From Bacteroidales bacterium (lineage in GTDB: Bacteria; Bacteroidota; Bacteroidia; Bacteroidales; JAADJA01): a stretch of 64,000 nt of DNA. The position numbers and the translations under genes were made by a program. Below are positions 28,972 through 38,939 of this stretch, piece after piece. The notes below the pieces were generated by a model. That model was not told where the DNA came from, searched no databases, and saw nothing but the letters and a program-made list of their open reading frames with translations. Within the stretch, counting starts at the first letter, position 1. Each line of letters starts with the position of its first letter. The stretch covers positions 186,001-250,000 of the forward strand of contig JAIOZL010000001.1 of assembly GCA_021740645.1 (NCBI GenBank). Reading direction: 5' to 3'.

Positions 28972-29238
28972 GTTTTCGTATATTAAAATTATTAATGATT
29001 TAATTAATGCAAAAGTACACTATATATTTAAAATTATTCGAAATTACCCTCTATATTTTATTCTCATTCCAATTAAATATTGATGCTCTTTTACAGCAAG
29101 GTTGCACGTTAACTTATTGTAGATATTAATGTTTTGCATAACTGATAAACTCTTTTGCCAAATTGTCATACAAAAACCAATGGCATATGCTTTGATATTT
29201 GCGCCCTAGTTGAATCAAAATATTAAAAAAGCGTGACT

Positions 29239-31149
29239 ATGCAAAAAGGAACAATTAACGTACAAACTGAGAACATTTTCCCAATCATCAAGAAGTTTTT
29301 ATATTCAGACCATGAAATCTTTTTAAGAGAACTGGTTTCAAATGCCGTGGATGCAACCCAAAAACTCAAAACCCTTGCCTCAATGGGCAAAGTGAAAGGT
29401 GAAGTGGGTGATTTGACCATTCAGGTTGAAATAGATAAAGAAAATAAGTTGCTCAAAATTATCGACCGAGGAATCGGGATGACAGCCGAAGAGGTGGATA
29501 AGTACATAAACCAGATCGCATTTTCAAGTGCTGAAGAATTTGTTAAAAAATATAAGGGGAAATCAGATGCCGATAAAAATGCACTGATTGGTCATTTTGG
29601 ACTTGGCTTTTATTCGGCATTTATGGTGGCCAAAGAAGTAGAAATCATTACAAAAACATACAAAAAGGGAGGCCCCACAAAAGCGGTACACTGGGAATGC
29701 GATGGAAGCCCGAACTATACACTTGATGAACACGATAGAGAAGATAGAGGAACGGAGATCATCCTTCACATTGCTGACGATTCCACAGAATTTTTAGAAG
29801 AGTACAGAATTTTAAACCTGTTGAAGAAATACTCGAAGTTTTTACCGGTACCCATTCAGTTTGGTATGGAAAAGACTTCTGAAAAAACCGGGAAAAAAGA
29901 CAAGGATGGAAATGACGAGTATAAAGAGCTTGAAAAGCCCCGGATCATCAATAATGTTACACCTGCCTGGACACAAAAACCCGCGGATCTGAAAGAGGAA
30001 GATTACAAGAGCTTTTACAGGGAATTATATCCAATGAATTTTGAGGAGCCGTTGTTCCATATTCATCTAAATGTGGATTATCCTTTTAACCTGACTGGTA
30101 TTTTGTATTTTCCGAAAGTTAAAAAGAACATTGAAGTACAACGTGATAAAATTCAACTTTACAGCAACCAGGTTTTTGTTACCGATTCTGTAGAGGGCAT
30201 TGTTCCTGATTTTCTAACCTTGCTTCATGGGGTAATTGATTCGCCGGATATTCCTTTAAATGTTTCGAGGAGTTACCTTCAAAGTGATTCAAGCGTTAAA
30301 AAGATATCTAACCATATCATGAAAAAAGTCTCTGATAAATTGGAGGAGAAATTTAAAGCAAACCGTGAGGACTTTGAGAAAATCTGGGACGATATCAAGG
30401 TTTTTATCCAGTATGGGATGATTTCTGAAGAGAAGTTTTATGAGCGTGCAGAAAAGTTAACATTGTTTAAAAACACCCAGGGGAAATACTTTACTTTTGA
30501 AGAATATAAAAAGCATATAAAGAAGACTCAAACTGATAAAGACAAAAAACTTATCTATCTTTATACCACCGACAAGCAGGAACAGCATGCTTTTATTGAG
30601 GCAGCTTCAGCCAAAGGATATGATGTTCTGGAAATGAACGGTGTGCTCGATAACCACTTTATCAATACCCTTGAACAGAAATTCGAAAATTCATCCTTCG
30701 CCAGAGTGGATGCCGATATCATTGATAAGATCATTAAAAAAGAAGATGAGCAGCCCTCAAAACTTACGGAAAAGGATCAGGAAAAGTTGAAGCCTGTTTT
30801 TGAAAAGTTTGCTGCTAAGGAAAATTACTCAATTATTTTTGAAAGCCTTAGTGAAAAGGATCAGCCGGTTATCATCACGCAACCTGAGTTTATGAGAAGG
30901 ATGAAGGATATGAGCAAATTGGGAGGAGGAATGGATTACATGGGAACATTGCCAGATAGCTATAACCTGGTGATCAACTCAAATCATAAAATAATAGGAA
31001 ATATACTTAGCGAAAAGGATACTGCTAAACAAGAAGAACTAGCCAAACAGGTTACGGACCTTGCGAAATTGTCTCAGAATTTATTAAAAGGGGAGCATTT
31101 AACAGAATTTATTAAAAGAAGCATTGACATAATTACTCAGGAAAACTAA
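29239..31149 (+). CDS. htpG: Molecular chaperone HtpG (bacterial Hsp90)
   Basis: This is an ATP-dependent chaperone of 636 residues. I start at ATG 29239 (MQKGTINVQTENIF); a GTG two codons upstream also opens the frame but is less likely. The N-terminal GHKL ATPase motifs are clear: ELVSNAVDATQK (catalytic Glu and Asn), KIIDRGIGMT (the Asp that reads adenine) and NALIGHFGLGFYSAF (glycine-rich lid). The middle domain has NVSRSYLQSD with the gamma-phosphate-sensing Arg. Length and C-terminal dimerisation domain are normal. It is the first of four closely spaced genes (14 bases to LemA), so heat-shock co-expression of the LemA/TPM genes is possible. Confidence 0.97.
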   Translation: MQKGTINVQTENIFPIIKKFLYSDHEIFLRELVSNAVDATQKLKTLASMGKVKGEVGDLTIQVEIDKENKLLKIIDRGIGMTAEEVDKYINQIAFSSAEEFVKKYKGKSDADKNALIGHFGLGFYSAFMVAKEVEIITKTYKKGGPTKAVHWECDGSPNYTLDEHDREDRGTEIILHIADDSTEFLEEYRILNLLKKYSKFLPVPIQFGMEKTSEKTGKKDKDGNDEYKELEKPRIINNVTPAWTQKPADLKEEDYKSFYRELYPMNFEEPLFHIHLNVDYPFNLTGILYFPKVKKNIEVQRDKIQLYSNQVFVTDSVEGIVPDFLTLLHGVIDSPDIPLNVSRSYLQSDSSVKKISNHIMKKVSDKLEEKFKANREDFEKIWDDIKVFIQYGMISEEKFYERAEKLTLFKNTQGKYFTFEEYKKHIKKTQTDKDKKLIYLYTTDKQEQHAFIEAASAKGYDVLEMNGVLDNHFINTLEQKFENSSFARVDADIIDKIIKKEDEQPSKLTEKDQEKLKPVFEKFAAKENYSIIFESLSEKDQPVIITQPEFMRRMKDMSKLGGGMDYMGTLPDSYNLVINSNHKIIGNILSEKDTAKQEELAKQVTDLAKLSQNLLKGEHLTEFIKRSIDIITQEN

Positions 31150-31163
31150 AACTACACACAGAT

Positions 31164-31763
31164 ATGAAATCGATAAAAAAATCATGGATAATAATTGCAG
31201 TTATCGTTTTAGCTGTTTTTATATTGTATTCTTCTTTTAAAGGTTCTTACAATAAAATGGCCACCATGGATGAAGCTGTAACTTCACAATGGGCTCAGGT
31301 AGAAAATGTATATCAACGTCGTGCTGACCTAATCCCAAACCTTGTAGCCACGGTTAAAGGATATGCTGAACATGAGCAGGAGACACTGGAAGGTGTAATT
31401 GAGGCAAGATCAAAAGCTACTTCAGTAACCATTGATCCAACGAATCTAAATCCTCAGACTATTCAGCAATTTCAGGCTGCACAGGATGGCTTGAGTTCTG
31501 CACTGTCGAAATTAATGGTAGTGGTTGAGCGTTATCCTGACCTCAAAGCCAATCAAAATTTCCTGGAATTACAAACTCAACTTGAAAGAACTGAAAACCG
31601 GATTAGTGTGGAGCGAAGGAGTTTTAATAATTCAGCACAGGAATACAATACTTTTATCAGGCTATTCCCAAAAAATATTTTGGCTTCCATGTTCGGATTC
31701 GAAAAGAAAGCCTATTTTTCTGCTCAGGAAGGTTCTGAAGTGGCTCCCAAAGTTGAATTTTAA
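31164..31763 (+). CDS. LemA-family protein
   Basis: This 199-residue protein has one N-terminal transmembrane helix (residues 8-24) and a long helical body with the LemA signature: WAQVENVYQRRADLIPNLVATVKGY, EARSKA, LMVVVERYPDLKANQNFLELQ and RRSFNNSAQEYN. The family is widespread, and its role is unclear; many members are paired with TPM-domain proteins, as here. It follows htpG by 14 bases and precedes the first TPM gene by 10 bases. Confidence 0.94.
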   Translation: MKSIKKSWIIIAVIVLAVFILYSSFKGSYNKMATMDEAVTSQWAQVENVYQRRADLIPNLVATVKGYAEHEQETLEGVIEARSKATSVTIDPTNLNPQTIQQFQAAQDGLSSALSKLMVVVERYPDLKANQNFLELQTQLERTENRISVERRSFNNSAQEYNTFIRLFPKNILASMFGFEKKAYFSAQEGSEVAPKVEF

Positions 31764-31773
31764 TCCTCTACTT

Positions 31774-32214
31774 ATGCCTGTTAAAGATTTTTTTAGTAAT
31801 GAAGACAAAGAAGATATTACACTGGCCATTAAAAATGCCGAATTGGATACCTCCGGCGAAATAAGGGTTCACATTGATGAGAAGTGTAAAGGTGATCCCA
31901 GGGATACGGCTGCGTATATCTTTCAAAAACTCGAAATGCATAAAACAGAGCAACGAAATGGAGTTCTCTTCTACCTTGCGGTTAAAAACAGGAAATTTGC
32001 CATCTTAGGTGATATCGGAATTAACCAAAAGGTGCCTGAAAATTTTTGGGATGATATCCGCGACACGATGCTGGAGCATTTCAGAAATGATGAGTTTACG
32101 GAAGGCCTAATTGAAGGTATAGAAAAAGCCGGAATACAACTTAAAGAGCATTTTCCTCACCAGGCAGATGATGTAAATGAACTATCAGATACGATTTCAT
32201 TTGGCAATAAATAA
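31774..32214 (+). CDS. Cytosolic TPM-domain protein
   Basis: This protein has 146 residues, starting at ATG 31774 just after the LemA stop. The same frame is open far upstream inside lemA, but that portion is frame-shadow sequence and not conserved in character. It has a TPM (TLP18.3/Psb32/MOLO-1) domain: TLAIKNAELDTSGEIRVHI, GVLFYLAVKNRKFAILGDIGI and HFRNDEFTEGLIEGIEKAG. No signal peptide or membrane helix is present, unlike the next gene. A LemA followed by two TPM genes, one soluble and one exported, is a recurring bacterial arrangement. Biochemical role is unknown; acid phosphatase activity has been reported for the plant homologue. Confidence 0.85.
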   Translation: MPVKDFFSNEDKEDITLAIKNAELDTSGEIRVHIDEKCKGDPRDTAAYIFQKLEMHKTEQRNGVLFYLAVKNRKFAILGDIGINQKVPENFWDDIRDTMLEHFRNDEFTEGLIEGIEKAGIQLKEHFPHQADDVNELSDTISFGNK

Positions 32215-32221
32215 TAAAATC

Positions 32222-33019
32222 ATGGCTATAACCCCCTTACGAATTTCGTCACTATTTGTTTTGATAATATGGGTTAGCTTTGCTTATAACCAGGATTTGC
32301 CTGAAGCACCTAATCAGCTTGTCAACGACCAGGTAAATCTACTTAGTGCTGAACAAAAAAGAGCCCTGGAAAGGAAGCTTGTCAATTTTGACGATACCAC
32401 ATCTACTCAAATTGCCATTCTTATAACCAATGATCTTGCGGGATATGATATTCAGGATTTTTCTCAGCGTGTGGCCCATAAATGGGGAATAGGGAGAAAA
32501 GGTAAAGATAATGGTGTAATAATCGTTTTGGTTCCCAAAACCACTACTAGTAGGGGACAAATAAATATTGATGTAGGTTATGGCCTTGAACCTATAATTC
32601 CGGATATTACCGCCAAAAGAATAGTGGATAATGAAATGATCCCGCACTTTAAAACCAATGACTATTATGGTGGCCTGGAGGCCGCCACTGACGTAATCAT
32701 TTCACTTGCAGCCGGACATTTTTCTTCTGACGAATACAATAAAAGCAGCAATGGTGGAGGTGGTTTAGGCCTTATTGTGCCGATTATCGTACTGATTATT
32801 GTAATATCAATGATTAATCGCCGAAGGCGTGGCTATTATACCGCTGGCCGAAGCAGCCTTCCTCTCTGGACAGCTTTGTGGCTTGGTAGTTCGATCGGCC
32901 GCGGACATGGTGGGTCATGGAATAACTTTTCTTCAGGTTCAGGCGGGTTTGGAGGAGGTGGTTTCGGTGGCTTTGGTGGAGGTGGTTTTGGTGGCGGTGG
33001 TGCCAGTGGTAGCTGGTAA
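32222..33019 (+). CDS. Exported TPM-domain protein with glycine-rich tail (YgcG-like)
   Basis: This protein has 265 residues from ATG 32222. The open frame runs back to 32177 inside the previous gene, but Met16 gives a proper signal sequence (LRISSLFVLIIWVSFAYNQ). The TPM domain spans about residues 30-165 (VNLLSAEQKRALERKLVNFDD, QIAILITNDLAGYDI, INIDVGYGLEPIIPD). A transmembrane helix follows (about 180-200, LGLIVPIIVLIIVISMI), then an Arg cluster, and the C-terminus is Gly/Ser/Phe-rich and ends GGGASGSW. This is the typical YgcG/TPM architecture with the TPM domain in the periplasm. It lies 7 bases after the soluble TPM gene. Confidence 0.88.
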   Translation: MAITPLRISSLFVLIIWVSFAYNQDLPEAPNQLVNDQVNLLSAEQKRALERKLVNFDDTTSTQIAILITNDLAGYDIQDFSQRVAHKWGIGRKGKDNGVIIVLVPKTTTSRGQINIDVGYGLEPIIPDITAKRIVDNEMIPHFKTNDYYGGLEAATDVIISLAAGHFSSDEYNKSSNGGGGLGLIVPIIVLIIVISMINRRRRGYYTAGRSSLPLWTALWLGSSIGRGHGGSWNNFSSGSGGFGGGGFGGFGGGGFGGGGASGSW

Positions 33020-33200
33020 TATATCCCCTTATTGGTTTTATTTCCCCATTTATTAAATTTTATTTTTATCCATTAACTCTCGTTGTTTGAGTTCATTCTC
33101 AAATAATTAAAGGTATTTCCCATCCTGTTTTCAATAATTTGGAAAACATATAAATAAAATTTAATAAAGTAATCCTTTACCAAAATTTAAATATACTTTG

Positions 33201-33208
33201 TATTTTTG
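33201..33208 (+). promoter_or_regulatory. Candidate -7 element for the ACIII operon
   Basis: TATTTTTG matches the Bacteroidota TAnnTTTG element exactly and lies 52 bases before actA. The best -33 candidate is TTTA at 33176-33179, 21 bases upstream, which is an imperfect match. Confidence 0.45.
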
Positions 33209-33259
33209 CCTCAGATAATACGAGAGGAATTTTTTTCCTACCTATCTTTACAGATTTAA

Positions 33260-34444
33260 ATGAGAAAAAATATCTACCAGAAAATGAAAAAAAGTATTGT
33301 TTTTTTCCCAGTCTTGTTTCTTTCATTTTACATTTTTGCAATAAGTCTTCAGGCACAAAATGCTGCGCCAGCTGAATGGGCTGTATGTTCAGCATGCCAT
33401 ACCATTGGTAAAGGAAAACTTATTGGGCCAGATTTAAAAGGGGTGAATGAAAGAAGAGATCAGAAATGGTTGCTGAGTTTTATTAAAGCATCCCAAACCA
33501 TGGTTCAGAATGGAGATCCAATTGCCGTTCAATTGTTTGAGGAATACAATAAAATTCCAATGCCCAATAATGACCTGACAGACGAACAGATATTAGGGAT
33601 TTTGACCTATATAAAAAATTATGATGAAAATGCCCAGGCGGAAACCGTTGCCACTGCAGTACAGGATGAAACTCATAGTAGCGAAAACATGGAAACGGAA
33701 TCTGCTATCAGGATGCACAGGCAAAAATATGGGCCCGGAAATACACAGCCTACCTTTATAGTATTTATTATATTATTGATTGTGGCCCTTGTTGATTTAA
33801 TTATTACCCGGATAATCTCCGCGAAATTTATCCACATTATTATCATCCTCGTTTCTTTTTTTGTTTTGGGTGAGATTGTTTATGTGGAAGCAAAAGCTCT
33901 TGGACGCCAGGAAGGTTACTCACCTGACCAACCCGTTTGGTTTTCGCATAAAGTGCATGCACAGCAAAATAAAATAAACTGTTTTTATTGTCATAGTAAT
34001 GCTATGGAAAGCAAAAGTGCAGGAATCCCGGGTACCAATGTGTGTATGAACTGTCACAATGTAGTTAGAAGCGGGAAGCAAACCGGAACCAGCGAAATTG
34101 ATAAAGTCATTGAATCCTGGAATACAGGCAAACCCATTAAATGGGTTAGGGTACATAACCTTCCCGATCACGTATTTTTTAGTCATGCCCAGCATGTGAA
34201 TGCAGGTAAGAGGGACTGTCAGGAATGTCATGGCCCGGTAGAAGAAATAGACAGAATAACCCAGGTAAATTCACTCGGAATGGGTTGGTGTATAAGATGT
34301 CATAGAAATACTGCGGTACAATTCCAGGAAAATGGATTTTATCAGGAGTATATAAATTATCATGAAGATATAAAATCCGGTAAGCGGATCCGTATCACTG
34401 TGGATGATATTGGTGGGAATAACTGCCAAACCTGCCACTATTAA
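33260..34444 (+). CDS. actA: Alternative complex III subunit ActA, six-haem form
   Basis: ActA is the multihaem subunit that passes electrons out of ACIII. The protein has 394 residues and six CxxCH haem sites: 43-47, 241-245, 262-266, 320-324, 344-348 and 389-393. The last five form the standard pentahaem domain. The first belongs to an added N-terminal monohaem cytochrome domain (CSACHTIGKGKLIGPDLKGV, with Met101 a likely axial ligand). Two hydrophobic helices (about 165-186 and 190-208) lie between, so both haem domains face the periplasm. The start could instead be Met9 (33284), which begins a cleaner signal peptide. It is the first gene of actABCDEF. Confidence 0.93.
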   Translation: MRKNIYQKMKKSIVFFPVLFLSFYIFAISLQAQNAAPAEWAVCSACHTIGKGKLIGPDLKGVNERRDQKWLLSFIKASQTMVQNGDPIAVQLFEEYNKIPMPNNDLTDEQILGILTYIKNYDENAQAETVATAVQDETHSSENMETESAIRMHRQKYGPGNTQPTFIVFIILLIVALVDLIITRIISAKFIHIIIILVSFFVLGEIVYVEAKALGRQEGYSPDQPVWFSHKVHAQQNKINCFYCHSNAMESKSAGIPGTNVCMNCHNVVRSGKQTGTSEIDKVIESWNTGKPIKWVRVHNLPDHVFFSHAQHVNAGKRDCQECHGPVEEIDRITQVNSLGMGWCIRCHRNTAVQFQENGFYQEYINYHEDIKSGKRIRITVDDIGGNNCQTCHY

Positions 34445-34483
34445 TCAATTAAAATCTTTAAGACCCCAAATAAATAATTATTC

Positions 34484-37400
34484 ATGAAAAAATATTGGAA
34501 AAGTTTAGAAGAACTTAAAGATATTACCGAAGGACACCAGGAAATTAAACCTGAGCCTGAGTTTTCTATTGAAGGCTTATCGGAACAGGAAGTGTCTGAC
34601 AAACTAAAATCGAACAGGCGCGACTTTCTTAAGTTTCTTGGATTTAGTGTAGGAACAGCAGCCATTGCAAGCAGTTGTGAACAACCGGTAAGGAAAGCAA
34701 TTCCTTATTTAAATAAACCGGAGAACATTACTCCGGGAATGGCTAATTATTATGCTTCCACATTTTACGACGGCCATGATTTTTGCCCTGTGGTGGTGAA
34801 AGTGAGGGATGGCAGGCCCATAAAAATAGAAGGGAATGAATTGTCAAAGATTACCAATGGTGGAACCAGTGCGCGTATCCAGGCATCGGTATTAAACCTT
34901 TATGACACAGGACGATTGCAATTTCCTCTGAAAAATGGAACGAAAACAACCTGGGCCGAAGTTGATTCGGATATTAAAACAAAGCTTGAACAAATTGCAG
35001 CAGAGGATGGCAGGATTGTCATTTTATCTTCTACAGTTATCAGCCCTTCTATGATTAAGCTTTTTGAAGATTTTGGTGCACAGTATCCCACAACTGAAGT
35101 GATTTATTACGACACTATTTCATTCTCCGCCATGCGAATGGCCAATTTGCAAACTCTTGGTAAAGCGGAAATACCTTCATACCGTTTTGATAAAGCGGAT
35201 ATCATTGTAGGTTTTAACTGTGACTTCCTAGGGTCATGGCTTTCTCCCATTGAATTTGCGAAGCAATATGCCAAAACAAGGGAGCTTAGTGAAACAAAAC
35301 CCAGCATGTCAAAACACTATCAGTTCGAATCCTATATGTCGCTTACAGGAAGCAATGCGGACGAAAGATATTCCATTAAGCCTTCGGATGAGCTAACCAT
35401 ATTATTGAACTTATATAATAAAATTGCAGAGAAGTCGTCAATGCCAACCTTTGAGGCAGAGGCCTCACCTGTTGATCTTGACCACCTGGTAGAAGATCTT
35501 TTGTATCATCAATCTGGTTCTTTGGTGGTTTCGGGTACTAATGATGTGTATATACAGGCCCTTGTCAATGGGATTAATTTCCTTTTAGCTAATCTGGGGG
35601 CTACCTTCCATTTTGAACGTACATTAAATACAAAAAGGGGAGACGACCTGGCGTTTGAAGTCTTAATTGAACGTATGAATACCGGGGACATTGATGCCTT
35701 GTTGATGTATAATGTGAATCCATCATACGACTATTTTAATGCAGAAGCATTTAATGCTGCATTGCAAAAAGTAGAATTAAGTGTCAGTTTAAGTGAGTAT
35801 AATGATGAAACCGCTAAACTTGCCAAATATGTTTGTCCCGACCATCATTACCTGGAGTCATGGAATGATGCGGAAGCCTATTCAGGTATTTATAACCTGG
35901 CCCAACCTACGATTCAACCCTTATTTAATACACGGCAAGCTTCGGATAGTTTAATGAAATGGGCAGGTATGGATGGAGATTACCATACTTACATAAAGAA
36001 ATATTGGGAAAACTATCTTTTTGCGACCCAGGAGAAATATGTAATTTTTAATAACTTCTGGAACCGCAGCCTGCAGGATGGGGTATTTAGGTTGGAGCAG
36101 TCCACTCTGGCCTGCCCATTGTATGATTTTGAATTCCTCGGAGCAAATGTGGATAAATTAAAGCCCACTAAATCTGAGGGATTGGAAATTGTCCTGTATG
36201 AAAAAATGGGCATTGGTACGGGTAAAATGGCAAATAACCCCTGGTTGCAGGAATTGCCTGACCCAATCTCAAAAGCGGTGTGGGATAATTACCTGGCAGT
36301 ATCACCCAAATATGCAAAGGAAAATGGAATCACCCAGGAGGATGTGGTTAAAATAAACGGAGAAATTGAACTTCCGGTGATGTATCAGCCCGGTCAGCCT
36401 TACGGCACGGCTTCTGTGGCGATTGGTTATGGGCGTCATGAAATTGGTAAAGTTGCTAATGGCGTGGGCAAAAATGTCTTTGGCTGGGCAGGAATGAAAA
36501 ACGGATCAAGGCAGTTTGCCATTAAAACTGTTTCCTTTGAGAAAACAGGAGAAACCTATCCTTTGGCAACTACACAAACTTATCATTCTATGGAAGGCCG
36601 GCCAATCGTTAGGGAAACCGTATTGGAGAAGTGGAAAGAAAAAGCAAATTCAGGGAATGAGTTGCACGAGATGAACGAGAAGAAAGCCGTTACCCTTTAC
36701 AAAAAACCTGAATATGAAGGTTTCCACTGGGGGCTGGGTATTGATTTAAATAAATGTATTGGTTGCAGTGCGTGTGTGATTGCCTGTCAGGCTGAAAATA
36801 ACATCGCGGTGATTGGCAAAAAAGAAGTTAAAAATAAGCGGATCATGCACTGGCTAAGGATCGACAGGTATTATTCCCTTTCGGAACCGGAAAGACCAGG
36901 CCCGGACAGCATATATAAAATAGAGCCGGAAAATCCTGAAGTTGTTCATCAGCCAGTGATGTGTCAGCATTGTGATAATGCTCCCTGCGAAAACGTTTGT
37001 CCGGTTGCCGCAACCCCACATAGTAAAGAAGGCCTAAATCAGATGGCCTATAACCGTTGCATAGGTACACGATATTGCATGAATAACTGCCCTTACAGGG
37101 TGCGAAGGTTTAACTGGTACCGCTTTGTCGATAATGATAAATTTGATTTCAATCAGAATGACAAAATAAGTAAGATGGTGCTTAATCCCGATGTGGTGGT
37201 GAGAGAAAGAGGAGTGGTTGAAAAGTGTTCCTTCTGCGTGCAGCGCATCCAGGAGAAAAAACTTGATGCGAAAAAAGAAAACAGGTTACTTAAAGATGGA
37301 GATATAAAAACAGCTTGCGAGCAGGCTTGTCCTACAAAAGCACTTGTTTTTGGCGATATGAATAATAAGGATACGCGTGTAGCTGTGGCAAAAGCAGACC

Positions 37401-37513
37401 CACGGACTTACAACCTTCTGGAAGAATTGCACACCCTTGCATCAGTAAATTACCTGACTAAGGTGAGAAATAAAGCAGCTGATCCAAATGATGAGCATGA
37501 AACCAGTCACTAG
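34484..37513 (+). CDS. actB: Alternative complex III subunit ActB (molybdopterin-like and iron-sulfur protein)
   Basis: This 1009-residue peripheral subunit carries the Fe-S electron path of ACIII. A twin-arginine export motif (RRDFLKFLG at residues 45-53) and a nearby Cys65 (IASSCEQ) mark export. Residues about 75-700 resemble a molybdopterin oxidoreductase large subunit; characterised ACIII enzymes carry no molybdenum here. Residues about 740-960 form a four-cluster ferredoxin-type domain with CIGCSACVIAC, CQHCDNAPCENVCP, CIGTRYCMNNCP and CSFCVQR..CEQACP. B1 and B2 domains are fused in one chain, as usual for this family. It lies 39 bases after actA and 49 before actC. Confidence 0.96.
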   Translation: MKKYWKSLEELKDITEGHQEIKPEPEFSIEGLSEQEVSDKLKSNRRDFLKFLGFSVGTAAIASSCEQPVRKAIPYLNKPENITPGMANYYASTFYDGHDFCPVVVKVRDGRPIKIEGNELSKITNGGTSARIQASVLNLYDTGRLQFPLKNGTKTTWAEVDSDIKTKLEQIAAEDGRIVILSSTVISPSMIKLFEDFGAQYPTTEVIYYDTISFSAMRMANLQTLGKAEIPSYRFDKADIIVGFNCDFLGSWLSPIEFAKQYAKTRELSETKPSMSKHYQFESYMSLTGSNADERYSIKPSDELTILLNLYNKIAEKSSMPTFEAEASPVDLDHLVEDLLYHQSGSLVVSGTNDVYIQALVNGINFLLANLGATFHFERTLNTKRGDDLAFEVLIERMNTGDIDALLMYNVNPSYDYFNAEAFNAALQKVELSVSLSEYNDETAKLAKYVCPDHHYLESWNDAEAYSGIYNLAQPTIQPLFNTRQASDSLMKWAGMDGDYHTYIKKYWENYLFATQEKYVIFNNFWNRSLQDGVFRLEQSTLACPLYDFEFLGANVDKLKPTKSEGLEIVLYEKMGIGTGKMANNPWLQELPDPISKAVWDNYLAVSPKYAKENGITQEDVVKINGEIELPVMYQPGQPYGTASVAIGYGRHEIGKVANGVGKNVFGWAGMKNGSRQFAIKTVSFEKTGETYPLATTQTYHSMEGRPIVRETVLEKWKEKANSGNELHEMNEKKAVTLYKKPEYEGFHWGLGIDLNKCIGCSACVIACQAENNIAVIGKKEVKNKRIMHWLRIDRYYSLSEPERPGPDSIYKIEPENPEVVHQPVMCQHCDNAPCENVCPVAATPHSKEGLNQMAYNRCIGTRYCMNNCPYRVRRFNWYRFVDNDKFDFNQNDKISKMVLNPDVVVRERGVVEKCSFCVQRIQEKKLDAKKENRLLKDGDIKTACEQACPTKALVFGDMNNKDTRVAVAKADPRTYNLLEELHTLASVNYLTKVRNKAADPNDEHETSH

Positions 37514-37562
37514 TGCGGGTTTAAAAATTTGATATTAATAAAAAGAAATAAAACAGAAACAT

Positions 37563-38939
37563 ATGTACAACAAAAATGTCAGAGGCGTACTTATAAAAGG
37601 CAATAAAACCTACAGCCAGATCACCAATGAGATTCTGGCCCCCCAGGAGAGGAAGGCCCCTTCCTGGTGGTTTATTGCTATGTTTATTTCAAGCCTGGCT
37701 ATGGCTATGGGCCTTTGGGCCATGTATACCACCATTTCACAAGGAATAGGCACCTGGGGTGTAAATAATTCCATTGGTTGGGGATGGGGTATCATCAACT
37801 TTGTTTGGTGGATAGGTATCGGCCATGCTGGAACTGCTTTTTCAATCTTTCTTTTGATATTACGACAAAAGTGGCGGACCTCTATTAACCGTGCTGCAGA
37901 GGCAATGACAGTTGTAGCTGTGTTGTGTGCAGGTCTGTTTCCCCTTTTACACATGGGAAGAATTTGGATGGGATTTTTCATTTTCCCTTACCCCAACTCA
38001 AGAGGCCCACTCTGGGTAAACTTTAACAGCCCTTTATTTTGGGATGTAGTGGCAATCAGTACATACCTGATGGCTTCTGCTACCTTCTGGTACATTGGAA
38101 TGATTCCTGACCTGGCTACTGTTCGCGACAGGGCAACATCCAAAGTGAAAAAGGCCATATACGGATTTATGGCCTTTGGTTGGGTAGGAACAGCCCGTTC
38201 ATGGCTACGTTTTGAAACGGCAGCAATGATCATTGGAGGACTTGCTGCTCCACTGGTAATTGCTGTTCACTCCATTGTTTCTATGGACTTTGCTACTTCG
38301 GTAATGGCAGGGTGGCATACCACCGTATTTCCTCCCTACTTTGTGATCGGGGCAATCTTCTCCGGTTTTGCTATGGTGTTGACCCTGATGATCATTATCA
38401 GAAAAGCATTTAAGTTCCAGGATTTTGTTACTGAAGGACACCTTGATGCTATCGGCCGTATTCTTACATTTATATCCCTTATCATGGGGACAGCCTATGC
38501 CACCGAAATATTTATAGCCTGGTACTCAGGGATGGAAGGTGAAATTTATACCTTTTTCCATAACCGAATCTCAGGAGACCATACCAAAGCATTCTGGACA
38601 ATGGTAACATGCAACGCCATTATCCCGCAGTTTTTCTGGTTTAAGAAAATACGGAAGAACATCACGATGATTTTTATCATTTCAATTATTATTAATATCG
38701 GGATGTGGTTTGAAAGATATGTGATTGTTGTTACTTCTCTTTCAAAAGACCACCTGCCGGCTAACTGGTCTGAGTATTCTCCCTCTATAGTGGAAATTGG
38801 AACATACATCGGTACACTTGGGCTATTTGGCATTGGGGTATTATTGTTTATCAGGTTTATTCCAATGATGGCTATGAGTGAATTAAAAATGATCCTTAAA
38901 GGAACCAGTATCATAACAAATCAAAAAGATCATGAATAA
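37563..38939 (+). CDS. actC: Alternative complex III subunit ActC (NrfD-like membrane protein)
   Basis: This 458-residue polytopic protein of the NrfD/PsrC family has about ten helices and is a likely site of quinol oxidation. Family marks include GIINFVWWIGIGHAGTAFSIF (conserved His), LFPLLHMGRIW, HSIVSMDFATSVMAGWH and the C-terminal FERYVIVVTSL. ActC and its relative ActF flank the complex. Its 3' end overlaps the actD start by 8 bases, indicating coupled translation. Confidence 0.96.
   Translation: MYNKNVRGVLIKGNKTYSQITNEILAPQERKAPSWWFIAMFISSLAMAMGLWAMYTTISQGIGTWGVNNSIGWGWGIINFVWWIGIGHAGTAFSIFLLILRQKWRTSINRAAEAMTVVAVLCAGLFPLLHMGRIWMGFFIFPYPNSRGPLWVNFNSPLFWDVVAISTYLMASATFWYIGMIPDLATVRDRATSKVKKAIYGFMAFGWVGTARSWLRFETAAMIIGGLAAPLVIAVHSIVSMDFATSVMAGWHTTVFPPYFVIGAIFSGFAMVLTLMIIIRKAFKFQDFVTEGHLDAIGRILTFISLIMGTAYATEIFIAWYSGMEGEIYTFFHNRISGDHTKAFWTMVTCNAIIPQFFWFKKIRKNITMIFIISIIINIGMWFERYVIVVTSLSKDHLPANWSEYSPSIVEIGTYIGTLGLFGIGVLLFIRFIPMMAMSELKMILKGTSIITNQKDHE

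Noticed and set aside
29233-29241. GTG at 29233 as htpG start
   Set aside because: An ATG two codons later begins the conserved MQKGTINVQTENIF and is the usual start.
31525-31773. Long upstream extension of the soluble TPM gene inside lemA
   Set aside because: It is the wrong-frame shadow of the lemA coding region; ATG 31774 just after the lemA stop begins the real domain.
32177-32221. Upstream start of the second TPM gene
   Set aside because: It overlaps the previous gene and would bury the signal peptide that begins at ATG 32222.
34484-37513. ActB as a true molybdoenzyme
   Set aside because: The Fe-S pattern and the actABCDEF context identify ACIII, whose large subunit is not known to carry molybdenum.
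37610-38914. Several minus-strand frames inside actC
   Set aside because: They are antisense shadows of a hydrophobic coding region without independent features.
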